Shown here piece after piece: positions 42,580-50,965 of a stretch of DNA of 64,000 nucleotides (its first letter is position 1; each line of letters begins with the position of its first letter). Origin of the DNA: an uncultured Bacteroidales bacterium (GTDB lineage Bacteria > Bacteroidota > Bacteroidia > Bacteroidales > Bacteroidaceae). Below the pieces are notes generated by a model that saw only the letters and a program-made list of their open reading frames with translations, was not told where the DNA came from and ran no database searches. Where the stretch lies: assembly GCA_902799655.1 (NCBI GenBank), contig CADCBH010000004.1:151847-215846 (forward strand), given 5' to 3'. Position numbers and translations under genes: made by a program.

Positions 42580-43725
42580 ATGAGAGGGCTGCTGATCCTT
42601 GCCTGTATCGCTACCTGCTGTGCGAACAGCTGGGGACAGGGACGTGAGAAGTACGAGTTCATGCGCAACCTACCCGTCTATGCCGACTCGCTGATTGCCG
42701 ATATGACTTTCCCATTAGCATGGGGGCATAGCGACATCACCGACTTCGATGTTTGGAAACGTACGGCACGTCAGAAGGTGTTCGACTGCATGCTAACTCC
42801 ACCCCCTGCCCATGCCAAAGGATATGATGCCAAAGTACTCTTCGAAGAACAGCGTGACGGTTACCGAGCCCGAAAGATAGAAATCCGTTTGTCACGCTAC
42901 TACACCGTTCCTGCCTACGTACTCATTCCCGACGGCAAAGGTCCATTCCCTGCCATTAATATCCTTCACGACCATGGCGCACATCTCTTCATTGGCAAAG
43001 AGAAAGTGATACGGCCCTTGGCCTGTGAGGACTCTACTGTCATCAGAGATGCCGAGGCATGGGTTGCCAACTACGATGGTCAGTTCATGGGTGATTATCT
43101 TGCCAGGCATGGCTATGTGGTATTCTCTACCGATGCGCCCATGTGGGGTGAACGCGGACAGAAGGAGGGTCCCCGACGAGACCGCTACGACATGATTGCC
43201 GGCAACATGATGATGTACGGCATCGATCTCTCAGCCTATATGACCTACGATGATATCGCTGCCACTGACTATCTCGCTTCAATGGCTGAGGTGGACGCTT
43301 CGCGTATCGGTTGCACGGGATGGTCGATGGGTGCCTATCGCACTTGGATGCTTGCAGCCCTCAGTGACCACATCAAGGTTGGCGCTGCCGTCTGCTGGAT
43401 GGTGACTACCGACGAGCAACTCACCTTTAAGTATAGGAGGACAGAAAACGGTGGCTTTGCCAACTGTCTTCCAGGACTGCGCCGATGGCTCGACTATCCC
43501 CATATTGCCAGCATTGCCTGCCCAAAACCGATGCTCTTCATCAACGGCTCTCAGGATAAGCTCTTCCCAGTGCCTGGCGTTGAGAAGGCCTTCCGTATCA
43601 TGCATGACACATGGCGTAGTCAAGGTGCTGAAAACGCGCTTACCACAGAGCTTTGGGACATTCCCCACAGTTGTGGTAAGCGCGTTCAACAGCGTGTCTT
43701 GGATTTTTTCAAGAAACACCTATAG
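42580..43725 (+). CDS. Secreted alpha/beta hydrolase (acetyl-esterase-like)
   Basis: A 381-residue secreted hydrolase: signal peptide GLLILACIATCCANSWGQG, nucleophile elbow CTGWSMGAYRTW, late acid in FINGSQDKLFPVPG and a final HSCGKR His. Its DUF-style middle (YYTVPAYVLIPDGKGPFPAINILHDHG) resembles acetyl-xylan-esterase-type Bacteroidetes enzymes. It starts one base after the rhamnogalacturonan acetylesterase-like gene and is probably co-translated. A perfect 15-bp inverted repeat sits inside its 3' end (43633-43686). Confidence 0.85.
   Translation: MRGLLILACIATCCANSWGQGREKYEFMRNLPVYADSLIADMTFPLAWGHSDITDFDVWKRTARQKVFDCMLTPPPAHAKGYDAKVLFEEQRDGYRARKIEIRLSRYYTVPAYVLIPDGKGPFPAINILHDHGAHLFIGKEKVIRPLACEDSTVIRDAEAWVANYDGQFMGDYLARHGYVVFSTDAPMWGERGQKEGPRRDRYDMIAGNMMMYGIDLSAYMTYDDIAATDYLASMAEVDASRIGCTGWSMGAYRTWMLAALSDHIKVGAAVCWMVTTDEQLTFKYRRTENGGFANCLPGLRRWLDYPHIASIACPKPMLFINGSQDKLFPVPGVEKAFRIMHDTWRSQGAENALTTELWDIPHSCGKRVQQRVLDFFKKHL
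43633..43686. repeat. Perfect 15-bp inverted repeat inside a coding end
   Basis: AACGCGCTTACCACA at 43633-43647 is the exact reverse complement of TGTGGTAAGCGCGTT at 43672-43686, with a 24-nt spacer holding a GGG/CCC inner stem. It is coding (residues about 352-369) and about 40 bp before the stop. Arm and spacer lengths equal those of the tssC-hcp hairpin. Confidence 0.9.
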
Positions 43726-43737
43726 ACGACACGGGCG

Positions 43738-45840
43738 TTACTTGAATTTCACACCCATATTATAAAGGATAAAGCTGTAGATGTCGGCTTGCTCTTCAAG
43801 AACTTTTGCAAGGGGTTTTCCACCGCCATGCCCAGCCTTGGTATCAATGCGGATAAGCACGGGGTTAGTACCCGAATGGCACTCCTGCAGGGTGGCAGCA
43901 AACTTAAACGAATGGGCAGGTACCACACGGTCGTCATGATCGGCTGTGGTAACCAACGTTGCAGGATAAGCGGTACCAGGCTTTAAGTTATGAAGGGGCG
44001 AATAGCCTCTCAGGTATTCGAACATCTCTTTCGAATCCTCGCTGGTGCCATAATCCGAAGCCCAGTTCCAGCCAATCGTAAACTTATGGTAGCGCAACAT
44101 ATCCATGACGCCCACCTGTGGAATGGCGACACGAAACAGGTCAGGACGTTGGGTCATACAGGCACCCACGAGCAGACCGCCATTGGAGCCACCAACAATA
44201 GCCAGCTTTTCCTTCGAAGTATAACCTTCACTAATCAGCCATTCAGCTGCACTGATAAAGTCGTCGAAAACATTCTGTTTCTGCATCTTCGTACCTGCCA
44301 GATGCCACTCCTCACCATACTCACCACCACCACGGAGATTCACCTGCGCATAGATGCCACCATTCTCAAGGAATGGGATGCGTGAAGCTGAGAAGCCTGG
44401 ACCCAGCGAGATATTGAAACCACCATATCCATAAAGGAATACAGGATTCTTGCCATTGCGCTTGAGACCTTTCTTGTAAGTCAGGAACATCGGGATACGT
44501 GTGCCGTCCTTGCTCTGGAAGAAGACTTGTTCGCTGGTGAAGTCATTGAGTTTAAAGGCCACTTTTGGCGAATAGTACAGAGTACTCTTGTCGTTCTCTA
44601 TATCATAGCGGTAGATGGTACCGGGCTGGGTAAAAGAGGTGAAGGTATAGAAACACTCAGGCTGGTCCTTCTTACCACTGAATCCCACACTTCCTACGGA
44701 AGGCAACGTCACCTTATGACGCAGTTTGCCGTCCAGGCCATAGACGTAGGCATGGTCGGAAGCATCCTGGTTATAGGTCAGGACGAACAGTCCGTTGATA
44801 GCACTGACACCATCGAGGGTGAAGTGCTGTTCCGGCACGAGTTCCTGCCAATCACTCAGTCCAGGATGACGCAGGTCAGTCACCATCAGTCGTCCCTTAG
44901 GAGCCTGATAGTTGGTATACAGATACAGCTTGTCGCCTTGTGTGAGTACAGGACTGTATTGGTAGTCCATGTCAGAGGTCATCTGGATAAACTGCGAATC
45001 CTTCTGACGCAGGTCCCTGACGAAGAGGGTATTGCCAGCACCGGCACCACTCTCATAGAGATACATCACCGTCTCTTCCTCGTTGACCTCGACACCATAG
45101 AAACGTTTGGGCTGGGCGGGATTCTGGTAGAAGAGTACGTCGGCAGACTGTGGGGTACCGATTTTGTGGTAATAGATCTTGTGTACCTCGTTCACATGCG
45201 AGAACTCCTTACCCTTGACAGGTGCGTCGTAGGCGCTATAGTAGAAGCCATCGCCATACCAAGCCGCCCCACTGAACTTGGCCCACTCGATATGGTCGCT
45301 GGTGAGCTGACCGGTCTTGAGGTCTATGACATAGAACTCCTGCCAGTCGCTGCCCGATCGCGAGATGGCATAAGCCGCCCATCTGCCATTGTGCGAGAAA
45401 GAGAGGCTCTTGAGTGCTACTGTTCCGTCAGTACTCAGCGTATTGGGATCGAGGAATACACGCTCTTCACCTCCCAATTCGTCCATCTGATAGATAACGC
45501 TCTGGTTCTGCAATCCCGTATGCTTCGACACATACCACTTCCCATGACGCTTATAGGGTGCTCCGCTTGTATCATAGTTGACCAGCTGCTGCAGTCGTTT
45601 GAGCAGTTTCTCACGGAAGGGAATACGGCTGAGATAACCATTTGTTACCTGGTTCTCTGCCTCTACCCATGCCGCTGTCTGTGCACTGGTATCGTTTTCC
45701 AACCATCGGTATGGATCTTTGACGTCAGTACCGAAGTAGCTATCTACTGTGCCGTCCTTCACGGCATGAGGATATTGAATGTGTTGCGCCATAGCTGTTG
45801 ATGCGGCGATTGTAGCAAGAATCGTAAAAAGATATTTCAT
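43738..45840 (-). CDS. Secreted prolyl oligopeptidase (S9A)
   Basis: A 700-residue prolyl oligopeptidase family serine peptidase that cleaves short peptides after proline. It has a signal peptide (FTILATIAASTAMAQ), the N-terminal DPYRWLEN and a seven-bladed propeller region. The catalytic domain has FLYGYGGFNISLGP, AIVGGSNGGLLVGA (Ser), TADHDDRVVPAHSFKF (Asp) and KAGHGGGKP (His). It is transcribed after the GNAT-like gene (11-bp gap) and is convergent with the esterase gene. Confidence 0.95.
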   Translation of the reverse strand: MKYLFTILATIAASTAMAQHIQYPHAVKDGTVDSYFGTDVKDPYRWLENDTSAQTAAWVEAENQVTNGYLSRIPFREKLLKRLQQLVNYDTSGAPYKRHGKWYVSKHTGLQNQSVIYQMDELGGEERVFLDPNTLSTDGTVALKSLSFSHNGRWAAYAISRSGSDWQEFYVIDLKTGQLTSDHIEWAKFSGAAWYGDGFYYSAYDAPVKGKEFSHVNEVHKIYYHKIGTPQSADVLFYQNPAQPKRFYGVEVNEEETVMYLYESGAGAGNTLFVRDLRQKDSQFIQMTSDMDYQYSPVLTQGDKLYLYTNYQAPKGRLMVTDLRHPGLSDWQELVPEQHFTLDGVSAINGLFVLTYNQDASDHAYVYGLDGKLRHKVTLPSVGSVGFSGKKDQPECFYTFTSFTQPGTIYRYDIENDKSTLYYSPKVAFKLNDFTSEQVFFQSKDGTRIPMFLTYKKGLKRNGKNPVFLYGYGGFNISLGPGFSASRIPFLENGGIYAQVNLRGGGEYGEEWHLAGTKMQKQNVFDDFISAAEWLISEGYTSKEKLAIVGGSNGGLLVGACMTQRPDLFRVAIPQVGVMDMLRYHKFTIGWNWASDYGTSEDSKEMFEYLRGYSPLHNLKPGTAYPATLVTTADHDDRVVPAHSFKFAATLQECHSGTNPVLIRIDTKAGHGGGKPLAKVLEEQADIYSFILYNMGVKFK

Positions 45841-45851
45841 AAGTATGTGGT

Positions 45852-46982
45852 TTAAAGGTTCTTCTTAAAGCAACGGTGGCGGCGCACCTGTGTGGCTTCG
45901 AGATACTGCCACTGCGACAGTACGCCGTCGTTGGTCTCCATCTGCGGTCCTGTGACAGCCCAACTGAAACCGTAGTTCTGGAACTGGCGGATGAGGTCGT
46001 CAAAGATCAGTGCGTTAGCACCTTTAGCGCGGTATTCAGGCAGCACACCGATCAGCAGCAAATCGACAGTGTCGGTCTTGTGCCATTTCAGTATCTTCAG
46101 CAGATGCCACCATCCGAAAGGCAACACTCTGCCATCGTGGGTCTTCTGCAGTGCGCGCGAGAACGAAGGGAAGGTGATGCCGAAGCCTACCATCTTGTCA
46201 CCATCCATCACTGCCGTCACCAGATTGAGGTCGGCAATCTTGATATAGTCGTTGACCAGCTTGTTGATTTGATGGTCAGAGAGCTGGCTAAAACCATAGA
46301 GGTCCTTGTAGGTCTCATTCAGAAGGTCGAACACCTTATATCCCCAACCGCCATCAACCAATTCCTTGCGAGAGAACTTATGTACACGCAATCCATAGCG
46401 TTTGCGCACCATCTCTGTGATCTTGGCGAACTTGTCAGGCACCACCTCAGGCACCTTGACGCGCATCTCTACCCAGTCGTTGGCCTTCTCAAAGCCTGCC
46501 ATACGTTCCAAGTGCTGCGGATAGTAGGGGTAGTTGTAGTTGATATACATCGTCGACAACTCATCGAAGCCATCGACGAGCATGCCTTCGCGATCGGTAT
46601 CGATAAAGCCCATCGGCCCCACCATCTCGCTCATGCCACGAGCCTTACCCCACTGTTCTACTGCATCAAGCAGCGATTGCGACACCTCGGTATCATCGAC
46701 AAAGTCAAACCATCCGAAGCGTACCTGCCTACTGTTCCACCGCTCATTGGCGCGGCGGTTGATAATGGCAGCAACGCGGCCCACGGCTTTCCCGTCTTTA
46801 TATGCCAGAAAATAGGCAGCCTCACAGCACTCGAACGAGGGATTCTTGTCGCGCCTCAGTGTTGCTATTTCATCGAAAAAGAGGAATGGCACTGCTGCGT
46901 CATTGCCTCGGTATAAATCGTAGTAGAATTGGACGAACTGTTTCAGTTCCTTGCCTGTTGTGACCTCACGAATTTCAATCAT
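45852..46982 (-). CDS. GNAT-fold N-acetyltransferase-like protein
   Basis: A 376-residue protein of a Bacteroidetes family with two GNAT-like halves: FLAYKDGKAVGRVAAIINRRANE in the N-terminal half, and LLLIGVLPEYRAKGANALIFDDLIRQF in the C-terminal half, which matches the acetyl-CoA-binding region. The substrate is not evident. I use ATG 46982, because a TAnnTTTG promoter element at 47022-47029 lies about 40 bp upstream and would put the longer in-frame ATG 47024 before the transcript start. Confidence 0.8.
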   Translation of the reverse strand: MIEIREVTTGKELKQFVQFYYDLYRGNDAAVPFLFFDEIATLRRDKNPSFECCEAAYFLAYKDGKAVGRVAAIINRRANERWNSRQVRFGWFDFVDDTEVSQSLLDAVEQWGKARGMSEMVGPMGFIDTDREGMLVDGFDELSTMYINYNYPYYPQHLERMAGFEKANDWVEMRVKVPEVVPDKFAKITEMVRKRYGLRVHKFSRKELVDGGWGYKVFDLLNETYKDLYGFSQLSDHQINKLVNDYIKIADLNLVTAVMDGDKMVGFGITFPSFSRALQKTHDGRVLPFGWWHLLKILKWHKTDTVDLLLIGVLPEYRAKGANALIFDDLIRQFQNYGFSWAVTGPQMETNDGVLSQWQYLEATQVRRHRCFKKNL

Positions 46983-47021
46983 CGTCGTTTCACCTAGTAT
47001 TATTTTGTTTTTTTCAGCATG

Positions 47022-47029
47022 CAAAGGTA
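47022..47029 (-). promoter_or_regulatory. -7 promoter element for the GNAT-like/S9 operon
   Basis: Minus strand TACCTTTG, about 40 bp before ATG 46982. Confidence 0.6.
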
Positions 47030-47070
47030 AGACAAATCGTGCTAACCACCAAATTTATTCGACATATTTA

Positions 47071-48993
47071 TTAAAGGCCTTCAATGTAGTCGTATAGCTT
47101 TTTGTAAAACGGGTGATGCGTCATCGTGGTAGCGTCGCCGAGAATGATGAGTTTCATACGGGCACGGGTGATGGCGACATTCATACGACGCAGGTCACGC
47201 AGGAAGCCTATCTGTCCCTCATCATTCGAACGCACCAAAGAGATGACAACGACATCGCGCTCCTGCCCTTGGAAGCCATCAACGGTATTCACGCTGATAT
47301 ACCTTCGGAAGGGTTTGAAGAACTCTTGTGTCTTCAGCAAGTGGCGCAGATACTGTACCTGGGCACGATATGGTGAGATGATGCCAACATCGATACGCTC
47401 GTCAAGGAGACGCTGTTTACCTATCTTATTAAAATAGTGTTGCAGCGCCAACAGCGTCAGCTCTCCCTCTGCCTTATTGATGCGTCCAAAGCTCTCGCCG
47501 ACGAATTCTTCTTTAAACAATGGTCCCCGATTGCTGTCAGTCTCCTTGTCGTCACCATTTACCTCAAACTGTGACGTATCTATCCACGTGATAGGGGTAT
47601 CGAGGTCAAGAATGCTGCGATACCTCACCTCAGGGGCACTCTCCACCTGACCGCCATAGAAGTAGTTGCTGGAGAAGCGCATGATGTCGTCATTCATGCG
47701 ATATTGTATCTTCAACAGTGTGACGGCTTCGGGATGCTGTTCGACGATACGCTCCATGAGGGTCTTGCCCAACCCTGCTTTCAGGGCGGCAATGCTCTTC
47801 ACCGTAGGAGGCAACTGACAATGGTCGCCAGCCAGGATGACACGCGAGACGCGACGCATGGGAATCCAACAGGCAGCCTCCAGAGCCTGAGCAGCCTCAT
47901 CAATAAACAGGGTACCAAACTTACGACCATCCAACAGACGGTTGGCGGAGCCCACCAGTGTCGAGGCAATGACGCGGGCCTCACCAAACAATTCGTTGTT
48001 GATGCGTATCTCCAACTCAGTGGCACGACTCTTCAAGCTCTCCACTTTCTGATGGTATTTCTCGTCACCACGACGGCGATGACTACGCAGGTCGCGCAAG
48101 GCCTTGCGGATAGCCCACAGCTGAGCATAGTCCGGATGGGCCTCAAAGCGGCGCTCGTAGGTGAACGACAGCATCTTGTCGTTGACACGCGTAGGATTGC
48201 CAAGACGCAACACGTTGATGCCGCGATCCACGAGTTTCTCGGAAATCCAGTCGACAGCCATATTGCTCTGGGCACAGACGAGCACCTGACTCTCACGCAT
48301 CAGCGTCTCTCGGATAGCCTCAACCAAGGTCGTGGTCTTACCCGTTCCTGGAGGGCCGTGGACGATGGCCACATCCTTGGCACGCAACACCTCGTTGACA
48401 GCCACCTCCTGGGTGGCATTCAGATAGGGAAAGTGCATCGGCGGAAAGACAAACGTCTCAGGTTTCTGACGGCTATAGAATAAGTCGCGCAAATACCCCA
48501 GACGCCCCTTGCCCTTGATGGTACGATCCAGCGCCTCCATCATCAGACGGTAGCTGGTCTCATCAAACGACAGCTGTACGCCAAGACTCTCAGCACCCTG
48601 CAGGTCGATAATAGATGTATTGTCAGGAACGACGATCACCATGCGATCGCCATCGACATAGCTCACTGTACCCGTAAAGCGGAAATAGCGGATGGCTTTG
48701 GGGCCAGAATCACTAGGCTCAACGGTAAAGAACTGTGCTGGTCTGCCAAACTCGAAGTTATGTTCGATGTCATTATCTGCCTGACGTACCACTTCCACAG
48801 CCAACTGGTTGAGCGAATTGTAATAGCTCTTGCTCACTTTAATGGGCCACCAGGCATCACCACGCTTCACTTTCCGCTCGATACCGATTTGCTCAGTTTG
48901 CTGACGGAAAGTCTCTTTCTCAGCCTGATACTCCAGTTGGAGCAACAAGCGCTGCTGTTCTAATGCCTGTATAGGTGATGGTTGTTGACTCAT
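47071..48993 (-). CDS. SF1 DNA/RNA helicase (IGHMBP2/UPF1-like)
   Basis: A 640-residue superfamily 1 helicase with VHGPPGTGKTTTLVEAI (Walker A), VCAQSNMAVDWI (Ia), TLFIDEAAQALE (Walker B, DEAA), ILAGDHCQLPPT (III), LKIQYRMNDDIM (IV), VDGFQGQERDVVVISLVRS (V) and MNVAITRARMKLIILG (VI). An N-terminal barrel (FTGTVSYVDGDRMVIVVPD) matches the IGHMBP2-like group. I use ATG 48993 (MSQQPSPIQ); an upstream in-frame ATG adds 30 residues that overlap the opposite promoter region. The exact role in nucleic-acid metabolism is not evident. Confidence 0.93.
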   Translation of the reverse strand: MSQQPSPIQALEQQRLLLQLEYQAEKETFRQQTEQIGIERKVKRGDAWWPIKVSKSYYNSLNQLAVEVVRQADNDIEHNFEFGRPAQFFTVEPSDSGPKAIRYFRFTGTVSYVDGDRMVIVVPDNTSIIDLQGAESLGVQLSFDETSYRLMMEALDRTIKGKGRLGYLRDLFYSRQKPETFVFPPMHFPYLNATQEVAVNEVLRAKDVAIVHGPPGTGKTTTLVEAIRETLMRESQVLVCAQSNMAVDWISEKLVDRGINVLRLGNPTRVNDKMLSFTYERRFEAHPDYAQLWAIRKALRDLRSHRRRGDEKYHQKVESLKSRATELEIRINNELFGEARVIASTLVGSANRLLDGRKFGTLFIDEAAQALEAACWIPMRRVSRVILAGDHCQLPPTVKSIAALKAGLGKTLMERIVEQHPEAVTLLKIQYRMNDDIMRFSSNYFYGGQVESAPEVRYRSILDLDTPITWIDTSQFEVNGDDKETDSNRGPLFKEEFVGESFGRINKAEGELTLLALQHYFNKIGKQRLLDERIDVGIISPYRAQVQYLRHLLKTQEFFKPFRRYISVNTVDGFQGQERDVVVISLVRSNDEGQIGFLRDLRRMNVAITRARMKLIILGDATTMTHHPFYKKLYDYIEGL

Positions 48994-49051
48994 GATGATG
49001 CAAAAGTACGAAGAAAAAAGGAAATATCGGTGGTTCTTTGTTTTTTTTTCG

Positions 49052-49059
49052 TATCTTTG
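49052..49059 (+). promoter_or_regulatory. -7 promoter element for the RluA-type gene
   Basis: TATCTTTG ends 9 bases before ATG 49069, again predicting a leader of only a few bases. Confidence 0.6.
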
Positions 49060-49068
49060 CAACATATT

Positions 49069-50442
49069 ATGAAACATCTGCATCCGTTATATTCCGACAA
49101 CCCCAGGCCCGAGCGTTTCACCTACCCCTTCTGCTACGAGCCTCATCCACTGTGCCAGCAGGCTGCCAAGGAGGTGCAGACGTATATCGGCAGTCATGGG
49201 GAGATTCTGGAGGATGCCAATCGCGGTAAGATGTTTGGCGTGCTGGTGGTGGAGCATGAAGGAGCCTTGGCTTTCCTCGCTGCCTACAGTGGTCTGTTGG
49301 CAGGACGCAACGACTGGGAATACTTTGTACCTCCCGTCTATGACGCCCAACAGCCTGATGGCTATTTCAAGACAAAGGAACGGGAGATTTCTCAAACATC
49401 AGCCATCAAACATCAAACATCAAAACAGATGTCCCAGGAGCTGCAGACGTGGCTGTTCCACCAGTATCAGCTACTCAATGCGCGAGGCGAGACGAAGGAC
49501 CTGGTAGATATCTGGCAAGCGTATTACGACCGGCCGAAGCTCAGACAGAAGTATCCGCTGCCTCCAGGCGGTACGGGCGACTGTTGTGCGCCCAAGCTCC
49601 TTCAGTATGCCTATCAGCAAGGGGTGAGACCTGTCTGTATGGCAGAGTTCTGGTGGGGGCAGCCCACCAAGGAGGAGTTGCGTCAGCATCTCAATTACTA
49701 TCCTGCCTGCAGGGGCAAGTGCAAGCCAGTCCTGACATGGATGCTGCAAGGGCTTGATGTCGATCCCGACCCTGAGCTGCAAGGTTTTCAGAAGATGGAA
49801 CTTCCCATCGTTTATGAAGACCAATGGCTATTGGTTGTCAACAAGCCCAGCGGCATGCTCTCTACCCCAGGACGCATTGAGGACTACAGCGTAGAGACTG
49901 TCATGCGCCAGCGCTATCCCGATGCCGTCATTGCCCATCGATTAGATATGGGCACCTCTGGCTTGCTGATTGTGGCGAAGTCGATGGATAGCTATCGTCC
50001 ATTGCAAGAACAGTTTGTGAAACACCAGGTGAAGAAGAAATATGTGGCGATGTTGCAACCCCTTCCCCAGCCCCTCCCGAGGGAGGGGAGCAAGGGTACC
50101 ATCTCGCTGTCTCTCCGTCCTGACCCCATGAATCGCCCTCGCCAAGTCGTTGATATGGAGCACGGCAAGCGGGCCATAACCGATTACGAATTCCTTTCAG
50201 ACCTTCCCCTCCCCCGGGAGGGGTCAGGGGAGGGGTTCCTCGTCGCCCTCTATCCGCAGACAGGACGTACCCACCAGCTCCGCATCCATTGTGCCCACCC
50301 AGATGGCCTAGGATGTCCCATCGTGGGTGATGAGCTCTATGGTACAAAGGGCGAACGGCTGATGCTGCATGCAGCAGAAATCTGGTTTACACATCCCGTA
50401 ACAGGCGAGAAGATGCACCTCGCCTCACCTGTGCCTTTTTAA
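49069..50442 (+). CDS. RluA-family pseudouridine synthase with inserted repeats
   Basis: A 457-residue pseudouridine synthase. The catalytic domain (from about 240) shows IVYEDQWLLVVNKPSGMLSTPG, AHRLDMGTSGLLIVAKS with the catalytic Asp, and TGRTHQLRIHCAHPDGLGCPIVGDELYG. The long N-terminal region (AFLAAYSGLLAG, CCAPKLLQYAYQQGVRPVCMAEFWWG) is the type found in Bacteroidetes members. Three short repeats are inserted in frame: CATCAAA units at 49393-49425 and two GC-rich palindromes that encode PLPREG at 50057-50090 and 50202-50237. The start at 49069 follows from the promoter at 49052. Confidence 0.93.
   Translation: MKHLHPLYSDNPRPERFTYPFCYEPHPLCQQAAKEVQTYIGSHGEILEDANRGKMFGVLVVEHEGALAFLAAYSGLLAGRNDWEYFVPPVYDAQQPDGYFKTKEREISQTSAIKHQTSKQMSQELQTWLFHQYQLLNARGETKDLVDIWQAYYDRPKLRQKYPLPPGGTGDCCAPKLLQYAYQQGVRPVCMAEFWWGQPTKEELRQHLNYYPACRGKCKPVLTWMLQGLDVDPDPELQGFQKMELPIVYEDQWLLVVNKPSGMLSTPGRIEDYSVETVMRQRYPDAVIAHRLDMGTSGLLIVAKSMDSYRPLQEQFVKHQVKKKYVAMLQPLPQPLPREGSKGTISLSLRPDPMNRPRQVVDMEHGKRAITDYEFLSDLPLPREGSGEGFLVALYPQTGRTHQLRIHCAHPDGLGCPIVGDELYGTKGERLMLHAAEIWFTHPVTGEKMHLASPVPF
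49393..49425 (+). repeat. In-frame CATCAAA repeats inside the pseudouridine synthase gene
   Basis: CATCAAA units (with a CATCAGC variant) encode SAIKHQTSK near residues 109-119. The same unit forms the leader repeat at 50443-50477. Confidence 0.75.
50057..50090. repeat. GC-rich palindromic (REP-like) element, copy 1, inside a gene
   Basis: AACCCCTTCCCC followed by a CCCCTCCC-G-AGGGAGGGG palindrome. It encodes QPLPQPLPREGS, residues about 330-341. Copy 2 at 50202-50237 is its near-identical inverse. Confidence 0.8.
50202..50237. repeat. GC-rich palindromic (REP-like) element, copy 2, inverted, inside the same gene
   Basis: The reverse complement begins AACCCCTCCCCTGACCCCTC, matching copy 1 (50057-50090) with few changes. 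It encodes LPLPREGSGEG in frame. Confidence 0.8.
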
Positions 50443-50477
50443 AACATCAAACATCATACATCAAACATCACACATCA
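50443..50477 (+). repeat. CATCAAA/CATCANA repeats in the leader of the Dabb gene
   Basis: AACATCAAACATCATACATC and its continuation fill the gap between the pseudouridine synthase stop (50440-50442) and ATG 50482. Confidence 0.85.
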
Positions 50478-50481
50478 GATT

Positions 50482-50787
50482 ATGGTCAAGCATATTATTC
50501 TCTGGACATTGAATCCAGAACTCTCCGAAGAGGAGAAGAAGGCCGTCAAGGCAGGTATCAAGGCTGGTCTGGAAGGACTGGTAGGTAAGGTCCCCGGACT
50601 CATTGACGTAAAGGTACACATCGATGGTCGTTTGGCTTCGTCGAATGCCGACGTGATGCTCGATAGCACGTTGGAGAGCGAAGAGGCTCTGAAGGGCTAT
50701 GCCGTCCATCCCGAACATTTAGCTGTTGCCAACGGCAAGGTTCGCCCCTACACCGTCCAGCGTTCGTGCCTCGACTTCGAAATCTAA
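50482..50787 (+). CDS. Dabb (stress-responsive A/B barrel) family protein
   Basis: A 101-residue dimeric alpha/beta barrel protein. The family pattern is present: MVKHIILWTLNPELSEEEKK, VPGLIDVKVHIDG, NADVMLDSTLESEEALKGYAVHPEHLAVANGKV and a final VQRSCLDFEI. Function in this family is rarely known, and the fold is shared with small dimeric enzymes. It may be co-transcribed with the pseudouridine synthase gene. Confidence 0.9.
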   Translation: MVKHIILWTLNPELSEEEKKAVKAGIKAGLEGLVGKVPGLIDVKVHIDGRLASSNADVMLDSTLESEEALKGYAVHPEHLAVANGKVRPYTVQRSCLDFEI

Positions 50788-50932
50788 GTCATCGCATATA
50801 TATTCTGTTTCTCAAGGAGTAACATCTGTTTCTCTCACATCAAAGAGGCACTGCGAGGTTACTTCTAGCTTTTTTTGTGCCTTCAAGTCAAAAAAATTAA
50901 GATAGTTTCTTCTATATTCAAAAAAAAAAATG

Positions 50933-50940
50933 TATATTTG
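50933..50940 (+). promoter_or_regulatory. -7 promoter element for the giant secreted protein
   Basis: TATATTTG preceded by an A/T-rich tract, 25 bp before ATG 50966. The rest of 50788-50932 shows only a weak GGCAC/GTGCC pairing. Confidence 0.6.
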
Positions 50941-50965
50941 CACCATGTATAGATTATAAATAGTT

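Noticed and set aside
44527-45801. A 424-residue open frame on the plus strand
   Set aside because: It is antisense to the prolyl oligopeptidase gene and has no domain, so it is a shadow frame.
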